In this document: positions 10,522 to 19,338 of the stretch, piece by piece
Numbering within the stretch: the first letter of the stretch is position 1
How the letters are laid out: every line of letters begins with the position of its first letter
Assembly: GCA_963748315.1 (NCBI GenBank)
Contig: CAVVIK010000010.1
Location: forward strand, 310,001-374,000
Length of the DNA stretch: 64,000 nt
Direction of reading: 5' to 3'
From: DASPHG01 sp963748315
GTDB lineage: Bacteria > Actinomycetota > Thermoleophilia > Solirubrobacterales > Thermoleophilaceae
Position numbers and translations under genes: made by a program
Notes under the pieces: model-generated
Told to the model about the DNA's origin: nothing
The model's database searches: none
Seen by the model: the letters and a program-made list of their open reading frames with translations, nothing else

Positions 10522-11061
10522 TGCTGACGCTCGCTTCCCGCTCGCCGCAGCGGAAAGCGATCCTCGAGCAGCTGGGCATCGAGTTCCGGGTCGAGCCGGC
10601 GGACGTCGAGGAGCTGACCGACGGCGAACCGCGGGAGGTCGTCATCGAGAACGCCGTGCGGAAGGCGCGCGGCGGTCGAGGGCGATCTCGTCCTCGGCGC
10701 CGACACGGAGGTATTCCTCGACGGGCGGATCTTCGGCAAGGCGAGCAGCCAGGCGGAGGCGGAGGCCTATCTGAGGACGCTCTCCGGGCGCACCCACGAG
10801 GTGTGGGGAGGGATCGCGCTGCGGCAGGGCGACGAGGAGAGGACGGCGCACGCCGTCACGAGGGTGACCTTCGCGGACCTGAGCGACGCGACGCTCGGCT
10901 GGTACCTGGCGACGGGCGAGTGGCGCGACCGCGCCGGCGCCTACGCGATCCAGGGCCGCGGGTCCGCGCTCGTCTCCGAGATCGCGGGCGACTTCTGGAA
11001 CGTGGTCGGCCTGCCGGTGCCGGAATTGCTCAAAATCGCCCCTGGCGTGCTTACCCCATAG
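10521..11061 (+). CDS. maf: Maf-type nucleotide pyrophosphatase, one frameshift
   Basis: Septum-inhibition/house-cleaning nucleotide pyrophosphatase family. The first frame gives the signature LTLASRSPQRKAILEQLGI and runs to about codon 50. Around 10667-10675 the homology moves one base on, to VEGDLVLGADTEVFLDGRIFGK and onward through GRTHEVWGGIALRQG to the stop at 11061. Dropping one G in the GCGCGCGGCGG tract gives a continuous family-length protein of about 179 aa. The GTG start overlaps the ndk stop. I read this as a single base error rather than a pseudogene because both halves are intact. Confidence 0.85.
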
Positions 11062-11082
11062 CGGGTACAGTGGAAGGCGGAC

Positions 11083-11760
11083 TTGCGCAGGCCGTCTCCC
11101 GCAACGGTATTGGCGTTCATCGCCCTCCTGTTCGCGATGGGCGGGTTCGCGATCGCCGCAAACGAATCGGCGGACACGGCCGCGAACAAGAAGAAGATCC
11201 GCGCGTGCGTCGCCAAGAAGGGAGGCGACGTCCGCGTCCTCAAGGCGAGCAAGCGCAGGTGCCACCGGAACGAGAAGAAGCTCGTCTGGAACAAGCGCGG
11301 GCGCAAGGGCCGGCGGGGCCCGCAGGGCGAGGTGGGCGCGACGGGGCTGACCGGGCCGCAAGGACCCACCGGCCCGGCCGGGAGCGGCGGTGGCGGCGGG
11401 GTGCTCGGCCCGGGCACGGTCGGGACGGACCACCTCGCCGACGGGTCGATCACGGCGGCCAAGCTCGTCCAGAACCTGATCACGGACGACCTGCTCGGCC
11501 TGGTGGTCAGGTACGGGGAGAGCGCCAGCAACAGCTCGGGGTCAAAGATCGCCTACGCCGAGTGTCCGGTAGGCACGCAGCTCGTGGGCGGGGGTGGTGG
11601 CCCAACCGACGGCCTCTTGGTGCCCATCAACCCAATCGAGCTCGCGACCTCGTACAACGGGCCGACGATCGGCAACGACTGGGCCGTCAACGCGCACGAG
11701 GTCCTGCCGCTCGGGTCGGCCTGGCAGGTCACCGCCTTCGCAATCTGCATCCGTAGCTAG
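11083..11760 (+). CDS. Exported collagen-like protein
   Basis: A 225-aa protein with TTG start. Residues 4-26 form a signal peptide or anchor (TVLAFIALLFAMGGFAIAA). A basic stretch follows, then about eight Gly-X-Y triplets (GRKGRRGPQGEVGATGLTGP...) near residues 71-101, a poly-Gly hinge, and a C-terminal domain of about 120 aa with two cysteines (AECPVGTQ and FAICIRS) that could form a disulphide. Short collagen-like linkers of this kind are used as rigid stalks in surface proteins. TACAGT lies 11 nt before the start codon. Function unknown; identity as a collagen-repeat surface protein is clear. Confidence 0.75.
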   Translation: MRRPSPATVLAFIALLFAMGGFAIAANESADTAANKKKIRACVAKKGGDVRVLKASKRRCHRNEKKLVWNKRGRKGRRGPQGEVGATGLTGPQGPTGPAGSGGGGGVLGPGTVGTDHLADGSITAAKLVQNLITDDLLGLVVRYGESASNSSGSKIAYAECPVGTQLVGGGGGPTDGLLVPINPIELATSYNGPTIGNDWAVNAHEVLPLGSAWQVTAFAICIRS

Positions 11761-11802
11761 CCCGGTCGCAGAATTGCAGCCTCGCCGGGCGCGCGCCCGC
11801 TA

Positions 11803-11855
11803 GCTAGACTTTTCCTTGCCTCAGCGGCGGTTTCGGCCCCCTGGGGCCGCTTCTT
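11803..11855 (+). promoter_or_regulatory. mreB promoter and leader hairpin
   Basis: GCTAGACT at 11803-11810 gives a TAGACT -10. Downstream, 11834-11849 is a strong inverted repeat (CGGCCCC, 2-nt spacer, GGGGCCG) ending 6 nt before the mreB ATG. This places a stable hairpin over the ribosome-binding region. It could be the terminator of an upstream message or a translational control; sequence alone does not decide. Confidence 0.45.
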
Positions 11856-12902
11856 ATGGGGTTTCTCAGCTATCTGACGGGATTCGGGGGCCGCGACATG
11901 GCGGTCGACCTCGGGACCGCGAACACGCTCGTCTACGTGCGCGGGCGCGGCATCGTCCTGTCCGAGCCGTCGGTTGTCGCGATCGACTCGCGCTCGGGCG
12001 AGGTACACGCGGTGGGGATCGAGGCGAAGCGGATGCTCGGCCGCACGCCCGGCACGATCCAGGCGATCCGGCCGCTGAAGGACGGCGTGATCGCTGACTT
12101 CGACGTCACGGAGCAGATGCTCCGCCACTTCATCCAGAAGGTGCACCAGAACCGCTGGGCGCATCCGCGCGTGGTCGTCTGCGTGCCCTCGGGCGTGACG
12201 GGGGTGGAGAAGCGCGCGGTCGAGGAGGCCTGCCTGTCGGCCGGCGCCCGCCAGGCGTACCTGATCGAGGAGCCGATGGCCGCGGCGATCGGCGCCGGCC
12301 TGCCGGTCGGCGAGCCGACGGGGAACATGGTCGTCGACATCGGCGGCGGCACCTCGGAGGTCGCCGTCATCTCGCTCGGCGGGATCGTGGTGTCCCAGTC
12401 GATCCGCATCGGCGGCGACGAGCTCGACGAGGCGATCATCAACTACGTAAAGCGCGAGTACAAGCTGATGATCGGGCAGCAGACGGCCGAGGAGGTCAAG
12501 CTCGAGATCGGCTCGGCCTTCCCGCTCGAGGAGGAGGTGCAGGCCGAGATCCGCGGCCGCGACCTCGTATCGGGTCTGCCGAAGACGATCGTGCTGACAA
12601 GCGAGGAGGTCCGGATCGCGCTCGAGGAGCCGCTCCAGGCGATCATCGACGCGGTCAAGGAGACGCTGGACCGCACTCCGCCCGAGCTTGCGTCAGACAT
12701 CATGGACCGTGGCATCATGTTGGCCGGGGGAGGGGCGCTGCTCCAAGGGCTGGACGAGCGCCTGCGTGACGAGACGCAGATGCCCGCCCACCTCGCAGAC
12801 TCGCCGCTCACCTGTGTAGCGGTCGGCTCCGGAAGGTCGCTTGAGGAATTCGAGGCGATCCACCGCAGCAACAGAAATTCAAGGAATCGGCGCCGCTACT
12901 AG
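11856..12902 (+). CDS. mreB: Rod shape-determining protein MreB
   Basis: Bacterial actin homologue that organises lateral wall synthesis beneath the membrane. It has the actin-type phosphate loops: MAVDLGTANTLVY at residues 15-27, VVDIGGGTSEVAVISLGG in the middle and LAGGGALLQGLDE near the end. The length of 348 aa is normal. The ATG at 11856 precedes the first strand by 14 residues, which resemble the MreB membrane-binding N-terminus (GFLSYLTGFGG). It heads an mreB-mreC-mreD-mrdA-rodA operon. Confidence 0.97.
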   Translation: MGFLSYLTGFGGRDMAVDLGTANTLVYVRGRGIVLSEPSVVAIDSRSGEVHAVGIEAKRMLGRTPGTIQAIRPLKDGVIADFDVTEQMLRHFIQKVHQNRWAHPRVVVCVPSGVTGVEKRAVEEACLSAGARQAYLIEEPMAAAIGAGLPVGEPTGNMVVDIGGGTSEVAVISLGGIVVSQSIRIGGDELDEAIINYVKREYKLMIGQQTAEEVKLEIGSAFPLEEEVQAEIRGRDLVSGLPKTIVLTSEEVRIALEEPLQAIIDAVKETLDRTPPELASDIMDRGIMLAGGGALLQGLDERLRDETQMPAHLADSPLTCVAVGSGRSLEEFEAIHRSNRNSRNRRRY

Positions 12903-12926
12903 CGGGCGCCCCGGAGGACTTCTTCC

Positions 12927-13823
12927 GTGTACGACAAGACGGTCCGCAGAAGGCGGGCCGCTCTACTCATATTCGTAGCCCTATCGATTGGGCTCCTGAC
13001 CGTCTATTTCGGCGAGTCCGCCAGTGGCGGCCTGCACGCGATCCAGCGCGGTGCCCAGGAGGTGCTCGCGCCGATCGAGGAGGGCGCTAGCCGCGCCTTC
13101 AAGCCGTTCCGCGACGCGGTCAACTGGACCGGTGACGTCTTCGACGCGAAGTCGGAGAACAAGGAGCTGAAGGACGAGGTCGCGCAACTGAGAGAGGATC
13201 TCGCCGCGGCGCAGACCGCACAGCGGGAGGCGGAGCAGCTGCGCGCCCTGGTCGGGCTGCCCAAGGACGACCTCTTCCCGCAGAGCACGGAGCCCGTGAT
13301 TGCCCGGGTGATCGCGCGCTCGCCGACCAGCTGGCAGTCCAGCATCCAGATCGACAAGGGGTCGGGCGCGGGCATCCACGAGGACATGCCCGTGGTCGCG
13401 TCCGGCGGCGAAGGCGGCGGTGGGCTCGCCGGCAAGGTGACGTCGGTGTCCGGCGGGACTGCGACCGTGACGCTGATAACGGATGAGTCGAGCGCAGTCT
13501 CCGCTCAGGTCATGCCGGACGGCGCCGCCGGGATCGTCAAGCCGACCGTCGGCGACCCCGGGGACATGCTGCTCGACTTCATCGAGAAGGGCCTGCCGGT
13601 GTCCACCGACACGACCGTGATCACCTCGGGCTCCAGGTCCGACCGGTTCGAGTCGCTCTTCCCGCGCGGGATCCCGATCGGGCGCGTGACCGAGGTCGAC
13701 GCCGAGGAGCGCGAGCTCTACCAGCGGGTGCACATCGAGCCGTTCGCCGACCTGAAGCGCATGGACTTCGTCCAGGTGCTCACGCGACGCGGCGTGGAGC
13801 AGGCGCAGGTGCTCGCCCCGTGA
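12927..13823 (+). CDS. mreC: Rod shape-determining protein MreC
   Basis: Bitopic elongasome scaffold of 298 aa. A cytoplasmic basic tail (KTVRRRR) is followed by one membrane helix at about residues 11-27, a coiled coil (residues 70-105, KSENKELKDEVAQLRE) and two beta-barrel domains containing SWQSSIQIDKGSGAGI and VITSGSRSDRFESLFPRGIPIG. GTG start, with a GGAGG ribosome-binding site at 12912-12916. It overlaps mreD by 4 nt (GTGA). Confidence 0.95.
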   Translation: MYDKTVRRRRAALLIFVALSIGLLTVYFGESASGGLHAIQRGAQEVLAPIEEGASRAFKPFRDAVNWTGDVFDAKSENKELKDEVAQLREDLAAAQTAQREAEQLRALVGLPKDDLFPQSTEPVIARVIARSPTSWQSSIQIDKGSGAGIHEDMPVVASGGEGGGGLAGKVTSVSGGTATVTLITDESSAVSAQVMPDGAAGIVKPTVGDPGDMLLDFIEKGLPVSTDTTVITSGSRSDRFESLFPRGIPIGRVTEVDAEERELYQRVHIEPFADLKRMDFVQVLTRRGVEQAQVLAP

Positions 13824-14395
13824 TCCCTGGCCCCTCGACCGTTCTCCGCGTCGCGCTGATGATCCTGGTGGCCGTCGTCTTCCAGATCGCGTGCCTCGTC
13901 CAGATCCGCGTGCTCGGAGGCGTCGCGGACATCACGCCGCTCCTGGTCGCCGCCGTCGCCCTCTACGCCGGCAGCGTCCCCGGCGCCGCCACGGGGTTCT
14001 TCACCGGCTTGCTGCTCGACCTCGCGCTGGGGACGAGCCTGGGAGCGTCGTCGCTCGTCCTGACCGCCGTCGGGTACGGCGTCGGCCGGTACCGGGAGCA
14101 GCGCGATCCGTCCCACGGGCTAACGCCGATCCCGGTAGCTGCGGCCGCGACCGCCGGCTACGTGTTGGCTTACGCGGCGGTGTCTTTCATGCTCTCGATC
14201 GATGCTCCGGTGTCGTTCCTGGTGGTGCGCGAGATGCTCGTGACGGTGCTCCTCAACGCGCTGATCGCGATGCCGTTCTTCGCGGTCACCCGCCGCATAC
14301 TCAGGCCCGTGCTGCTGGTCGAGCCCGGACCGCGCTCACGCCGCGACCCGACGGTCTCGTCCGGCCCGATCGGTCTGCGAGGGCTCGAGGTCTGA
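13820..14395 (+). CDS. mreD: Rod shape-determining protein MreD
   Basis: Polytopic inner-membrane protein of 191 aa with about five hydrophobic helices (for example MILVAVVFQIACLVQIRVL and LLVAAVALYAG), matching the MreD family in size and topology. It anchors the MreBC complex to PBP2 and RodA. The GTG start overlaps the mreC stop and its own stop overlaps the PBP2 ATG by one base, so translation is probably coupled. Confidence 0.92.
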   Translation: MIPGPSTVLRVALMILVAVVFQIACLVQIRVLGGVADITPLLVAAVALYAGSVPGAATGFFTGLLLDLALGTSLGASSLVLTAVGYGVGRYREQRDPSHGLTPIPVAAAATAGYVLAYAAVSFMLSIDAPVSFLVVREMLVTVLLNALIAMPFFAVTRRILRPVLLVEPGPRSRRDPTVSSGPIGLRGLEV

Positions 14396-16260
14396 TGTAC
14401 CTCGACTCCGACAGGAGACCGCCGATCACGCCGCAGCTCGCGTTCCGCGTCGCCGTCATCGGCGGCATCGCGCTGGTCATGTTCGCGATCATCTTCTTCC
14501 GGCTCTGGTACCTCCAGATCCTGTCCGGCGACAAGTACCTCGCGGATGCGAACAACAACCGCGTGCGGGAGATCAAGGTGGAGGCGCCGCGCGGCGAGAT
14601 TCTGGACCGCGACGGCCGTGTGCTCGTGGACAACCGCGTCGGCCTGGCGGTCAAGGTGCGGCCCGACGAGATCCCGCCGCCCGGCCCTCGGCGCACCGCC
14701 CTGTACGAGCGCCTCGCCAAGACGCTGCGGATGAAGCCCGAGGCCGTGCGCAAGAGCGTCGAGAGCCAGTTCAAGGCGCAGCCGTTCGTGTCGGCGATCG
14801 TCAAGCAGGACGTCCAGTTCCCGGCTGTCTCCTACCTGGCCGAGCACGCGCGCGACTTTCCCGGCGTCGAGCCGGAGGCGGTGTTCCTGCGCGAGTACCC
14901 GCACCACGAGATCGGCGCGCACCTGTTCGGCACGGTCGGCGAGGTGAACCAAAAGCAACTCAAGGACCCGCGCTACCGCGGCGTCGCACTCGGCGACCGC
15001 GTCGGCCAGTCGGGAGTCGAGTATTCCTATGACCGCTTTCTGCGCGGCGAGAACGGCAAGCAGCGGGTCCAGGTCAACGCGCTCGGGGTGAAGACGCGCG
15101 ACCTGCGCGAGACGGAGTCGCGCCAGGGCCGCAACCTCCGGCTCGGGATCGATCTCGACGTCCAGGAGGCCGGGCAGGCCGCGCTCGGCACCTCGCGCGG
15201 CGCGTTCGTCGTCATGAACGCGAAGACGGGCGAGGTCGTCGCCCTCGGGTCGTCGCCCTCGTTCGACCCGAACATCTTCGCCAAGGTGATCCGCCCGCGC
15301 GACTACAAGCGGCTGTCCGCGGAGGAGAACGGCAAGCCGCTCTTCGACCGCGCGATCCAGGGCGGCTACCCGACGGGCTCGACGTTCAAGCTCGTGACGG
15401 CGACCGCCGCACTCGAGGGCGGCCTGATCACGCCCGACACGCCGCTGTTCGACGGCGGCTCGCTGACGGTCGGCGGCGTGACCTTCAACAACGCCGGCGG
15501 CGCGGCCCACGGCAGCCTCGCGCTGCGGTCGGCGCTGACGGTCTCGAGCGACGTGTTCTTCTACCGCCTCGGATTGGCAGCGGCGAACCGGGGGAACGGC
15601 ACGCTGATCCAGGACTGGGCGCACCGGCTCGGGATCGGACGCCTGACCGGGATCGACCTCCCCGCCGAGGGGCAGGGGCTCGTCCCGACGCCCGAATGGC
15701 GGAACAAGCTCTACAAGGAGAAGCTCACCGACCGTCCGTGGTCGGTGGGCGACAACATCAACCTCGCGATCGGCCAGGGCGACCTGTCGGTCACCCCGCT
15801 GCAGCTCGCCGTCGCGTACGCGACGGTCGCGAACGGCGGATACGTGGTGCGCCCGCATCTCGGCCAGCGGATCGAGGACGCGGAAGGGCGCGTGCTCCAG
15901 GAGTTCGAGACCCCGAGCCGGCGCAAGGTGAACATCGACCCCGCGTACCGGCAGGCGATCATGGACGGGCTCTACGGGGCCGCGAACCTGCCCGGCGGCA
16001 CTTCCACCGAGGTGTTCTCGGGCTTCAAGATCCCGGTGGCCGGCAAGACGGGCACCGCGGAGAAGGGCCTTGGCCGCCCGGACCAGTCCTGGTACGCGGC
16101 GATCACCTATCCGGACGACCCGCAGTACGTCGTTGTCGCCACGGACGAGGCCGGCGGCTTCGGTGCCGAGCGCGCCGCGCCGATGGTGCGGCAGATCATC
16201 GCCGCGCTGTACGACGCCAAGGACGACGGGCCCACGACCGTGAGTAGGGTCCCGGACTGA
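14395..16260 (+). CDS. mrdA: Penicillin-binding protein 2, elongasome transpeptidase
   Basis: Class B PBP of 621 aa that cross-links peptidoglycan during elongation. One membrane helix lies at about residues 22-43, then the pedestal domain (EIKVEAPRGEILDRDGRVL). Active-site motifs are complete: Ser329 in STFK (329-332), SSD at 384-386 and KTG at 551-553. Signal-anchor topology places the catalytic domain outside the membrane. The ATG overlaps the mreD stop (TGATG), and rodA starts in the same way at its end. Confidence 0.95.
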   Translation: MYLDSDRRPPITPQLAFRVAVIGGIALVMFAIIFFRLWYLQILSGDKYLADANNNRVREIKVEAPRGEILDRDGRVLVDNRVGLAVKVRPDEIPPPGPRRTALYERLAKTLRMKPEAVRKSVESQFKAQPFVSAIVKQDVQFPAVSYLAEHARDFPGVEPEAVFLREYPHHEIGAHLFGTVGEVNQKQLKDPRYRGVALGDRVGQSGVEYSYDRFLRGENGKQRVQVNALGVKTRDLRETESRQGRNLRLGIDLDVQEAGQAALGTSRGAFVVMNAKTGEVVALGSSPSFDPNIFAKVIRPRDYKRLSAEENGKPLFDRAIQGGYPTGSTFKLVTATAALEGGLITPDTPLFDGGSLTVGGVTFNNAGGAAHGSLALRSALTVSSDVFFYRLGLAAANRGNGTLIQDWAHRLGIGRLTGIDLPAEGQGLVPTPEWRNKLYKEKLTDRPWSVGDNINLAIGQGDLSVTPLQLAVAYATVANGGYVVRPHLGQRIEDAEGRVLQEFETPSRRKVNIDPAYRQAIMDGLYGAANLPGGTSTEVFSGFKIPVAGKTGTAEKGLGRPDQSWYAAITYPDDPQYVVVATDEAGGFGAERAAPMVRQIIAALYDAKDDGPTTVSRVPD

Positions 16261-17459
16261 TGGCGGCTGCGCAATCAGCGTTCGGCACGGCGGTGAAGGG
16301 GTTCCGGGAGGAGAGCGCTGCCCGGATCGTGCGCATCGACGTGCTGCTGCTCGTCGCCGCGATCGGGCTGATCGCCTGCTCGATCTACACGCTTGGCACG
16401 GCGACCGAGGACGACATCGAGGGCAGCCCGTACTACTACGTGGTGCGGCAGTCGATCTACGGCGGCGTCGGGATCGCGCTCATGCTCCTCACCGCCCGGT
16501 TCGACTATTCGCGGCTGCGCGAGCTGAAGCTCGGGCTGTACGGAGTGACGCTCGCCTCGATCGGGCTCGTGTTCCTGCTCGGTGCGGCCGCCCGCGGCTC
16601 ACGCCGCTGGATCGAGCTGCCCTTCTTCCGCTTCCAGCCGTCGGAGCTCGGCAAGGTGCTCCTGATATTGGCTCTGTCGGCGTTCGTGATCGACAGGATC
16701 AGAAGGCTTCAGGATCGCGAGACGACGAGCCGGGTGATGCTGCTCGCGCTCATCCCGGCGATCATGGTCGTCGCCCAGCCGGACCTCGGGTCCGGGCTTG
16801 TGTACCTCGCGATCGTCATCACGATTCTCTTTGTCGCAGGGACCCCGTGGACGCATTTGGCGGGGCTCGCGGGAATCGCGGCCGCTGCAGTTGCGGTCGT
16901 GCTCGTCGCGGCTCCGGCCGTCGGCGTGACCGTGCTCAAGGACTACCAGGTGGACCGCCTGACGGCGTTCATCAACCCCTCGGACAACCCGCAAGAGGAG
17001 GGCTACCAGCTCGAACAGTCGATCACTGCGATCGGCGCCGGTCAGAAGACCGGGCGCGGGGCCGAGGACGCAACACAGACAAGGCTCGACTTCCTGCCGG
17101 AGCACCACACGGACTTCGTGTTCGCGGTGGTCGGCGAGGAGTTCGGCTTCGCGGGAGCAGCAATCGTGCTCTCGCTCTTCGCCCTTCTCATATGGAGGGC
17201 GCTGCGCATCATGACAATGTCAAAGAACCTCTACGGCTCTCTGATAGCCGGCGGCATCTGCGCGATGCTGATGTTCCAGGTATTCGTGAATGTGGGAATG
17301 ACCATCGGGATCATGCCGATCACCGGCGTCCCACTCCCACTCATGAGTTACGGAGGGTCGTCCGTCTTAGTGACGTTCCTCGCCGTGGGACTCCTGCAAT
17401 CGATACACGTGCAGGCACGCGAGACCGCCGCCGCCAAGGGCCGGGAGATGATCATTTGA
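16260..17459 (+). CDS. rodA: Rod shape-determining protein RodA
   Basis: SEDS-family glycosyltransferase that polymerises lipid II together with PBP2. At 399 aa it has about ten membrane helices. Family landmarks are GAAARGSRRWIELPFFRFQPSELGK, VAQPDLGSGLVY, the Asp-containing FLPEHHTDFVFAVVGEEFGF loop and PLPLMSYGGSS near the end. It overlaps mrdA by one base. Confidence 0.95.
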   Translation: MAAAQSAFGTAVKGFREESAARIVRIDVLLLVAAIGLIACSIYTLGTATEDDIEGSPYYYVVRQSIYGGVGIALMLLTARFDYSRLRELKLGLYGVTLASIGLVFLLGAAARGSRRWIELPFFRFQPSELGKVLLILALSAFVIDRIRRLQDRETTSRVMLLALIPAIMVVAQPDLGSGLVYLAIVITILFVAGTPWTHLAGLAGIAAAAVAVVLVAAPAVGVTVLKDYQVDRLTAFINPSDNPQEEGYQLEQSITAIGAGQKTGRGAEDATQTRLDFLPEHHTDFVFAVVGEEFGFAGAAIVLSLFALLIWRALRIMTMSKNLYGSLIAGGICAMLMFQVFVNVGMTIGIMPITGVPLPLMSYGGSSVLVTFLAVGLLQSIHVQARETAAAKGREMII

Positions 17460-17474
17460 GAAGAGGCTTTTCAA

Positions 17475-19322
17475 TTGAGAAAGCAAGTGCTCGTCACGGC
17501 AGACCGTGGCGAAACCAGAGTTGCGATCCTCGAGGCGGAGGAACCGCCTAAGGGACAGAAGCAACAGAAGCCCGACTGGAAGGTCGGCGAGCTTTACATC
17601 GAGCGGCGCGGCTCGCGCTCGATCGTCGGAAACATCTACAAGGGCCGCGTAGACAACGTCCTGCCCGGGCTCGAGGCCGCGTTCGTCGACATCGGAATCG
17701 ACAAGAACGGCTTCCTGCATGCGGATGACGTGGTCATGCCGGGTGTCGAGCTCGCGCGCCGTGGCCGCCACGGCTCCAAGGGCAAGCGCATCTCCGAGGT
17801 GCTGAAGCCCGGTGACGAGGTCGTCGTGCAGGTCGTCAAGGACCCGCTCAAGACCAAGGGCGCACGCCTGTCGATGCAGCTCTCGATCGCAGGCCGCTAC
17901 CTCGTGTACGTGCCGGACGGCGAGGGGGTCGGCGTTTCACGGCGGCTTCCCGACAAGGAGCGCGACCGGCTCCGCAAGCAGGCAAAGGGCCTGGACCTCG
18001 GCAAGGGCGGGGCGATCATCCGGACGGCCGCGCAGGGGGCGAAGCGCGAGGACTTCGAGCGCGAGGTCCGCTACCTGCACAAGCTGTACGAGGTCCTGCA
18101 GAAGCGGGTCAAGGAGGCGGCCGCCCCGGCGATGGTGTTCCAGGAGGCCGACCTCCCGGTGCGGGTCATCCGCGACATCTTCTCGGACCAGTTCGAGCGC
18201 GGGATCGTCGACGACGAGAAGGCGCATCAGCGTCTGGTGTCCTTCTTCACCCGCACGTCTCCCGAGCTGCTCGGCCGGCTCGAGCTCCACACGGGCAAGA
18301 AGCCGCTGTTCGAGAAACACGGGATCGAGGACGCGATCAAGGCCACGCTCAGTCGCCGCGTCGACCTGCCCTCGGGCGGCTACCTGATGATCGACTACGC
18401 CGAGGCGATGACGGTGATCGACGTCAACTCGGGCTCGTTCACCGGCCGCGGCAAGGGCGCGCGGCTCGAGGACACGATCACGAGGACGAACCTCGAGGCG
18501 GCGGAGGAAACCGTTCGCCAGCTCAGGTTGCGCGACATCGGCGGGATCATCGTCATCGACTTCATCGACATGTCTCGCGCGCGCAACCGCGACGCCGTGC
18601 TGAAGGTCCTGCGCCGGGAGCTCGACGAGGACCGGACGAAGACCTACGTGATGGAGATCTCGCCGCTCGGGCTGGTGGAGATGACGCGCCAGAACGTGAC
18701 CGACGGCGTGCGCGAGATCCTCACGAAGACGTGCCCGACGTGCGACGGCGAGGGCGTGGTCCTGTCCGAGGAGACGGTCGCGCTCGAGACGGAGCGGCGG
18801 CTGCGCGACTTGGTCAAGGACAAGCCGGAGCCCGAGGCCTACCTCGTGCGGGTCCACCCGCGCGTCTCGGCCCGACTCCTCGGAGCTGAGGCGGGCCGGC
18901 CGCTGCTCGAGCTCGAGCGCGAGGTCGGCAAGCACTTCCACTTCGAGGGCAGTGAGGGTCTTCCGCTCGACTGGTTCGAGCTGGTCGACACGGGATCCCG
19001 AGACGAGATCGAGCAGCGCGCGCTGCCGTTCCGCGAGGGTGAGGAGCTCCTGGTCAAGATCGAGGAGCCGCACATGTACGACGAGGACGCCGCCGTCGGC
19101 AAGATCGACTCGTACGTGATCTCGGTCGCCGGCGCTGGGCGCCTGATCGGCGAGGAGCGGCTCGTCCGGATCACTGAGGTGGGCCGCAGCTCGGCCGCCG
19201 CGGAGATCGTGGGCGGCGTGCCCCCTGCAGAGGAGGGTGAGGACGGCAACCGGCCACAGCGGCGCCGCGGGCGCCGTGGCGGCCGCGGCCGGCGGTCCAA
19301 GGCGGCCCCCCGGGCCGAGTAG
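17475..19322 (+). CDS. rng: Ribonuclease E/G family endoribonuclease
   Basis: Endoribonuclease of 615 aa for rRNA maturation and mRNA decay. An S1 RNA-binding domain (GNIYKGRVDNVLPGLEAAFVDIG) occupies residues 50-140, the 5' sensor and RNase H-like part follow, and the catalytic region carries MTVIDVNSGSFTG with the metal-binding Asp, and IIVIDFIDM with a second one. The Zn-link CPTCDGEG is present. The C-terminus is an Arg/Gly-rich basic tail (QRRRGRRGGRGRR) likely to bind RNA. TTG start with AGAGG 9 nt upstream. It lacks a long E. coli-type degradosome scaffold, so it is closer to RNase G or actinobacterial RNase E. Confidence 0.93.
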   Translation: MRKQVLVTADRGETRVAILEAEEPPKGQKQQKPDWKVGELYIERRGSRSIVGNIYKGRVDNVLPGLEAAFVDIGIDKNGFLHADDVVMPGVELARRGRHGSKGKRISEVLKPGDEVVVQVVKDPLKTKGARLSMQLSIAGRYLVYVPDGEGVGVSRRLPDKERDRLRKQAKGLDLGKGGAIIRTAAQGAKREDFEREVRYLHKLYEVLQKRVKEAAAPAMVFQEADLPVRVIRDIFSDQFERGIVDDEKAHQRLVSFFTRTSPELLGRLELHTGKKPLFEKHGIEDAIKATLSRRVDLPSGGYLMIDYAEAMTVIDVNSGSFTGRGKGARLEDTITRTNLEAAEETVRQLRLRDIGGIIVIDFIDMSRARNRDAVLKVLRRELDEDRTKTYVMEISPLGLVEMTRQNVTDGVREILTKTCPTCDGEGVVLSEETVALETERRLRDLVKDKPEPEAYLVRVHPRVSARLLGAEAGRPLLELEREVGKHFHFEGSEGLPLDWFELVDTGSRDEIEQRALPFREGEELLVKIEEPHMYDEDAAVGKIDSYVISVAGAGRLIGEERLVRITEVGRSSAAAEIVGGVPPAEEGEDGNRPQRRRGRRGGRGRRSKAAPRAE

Positions 19323-19338
19323 TGGCCGGCATCCGGCG

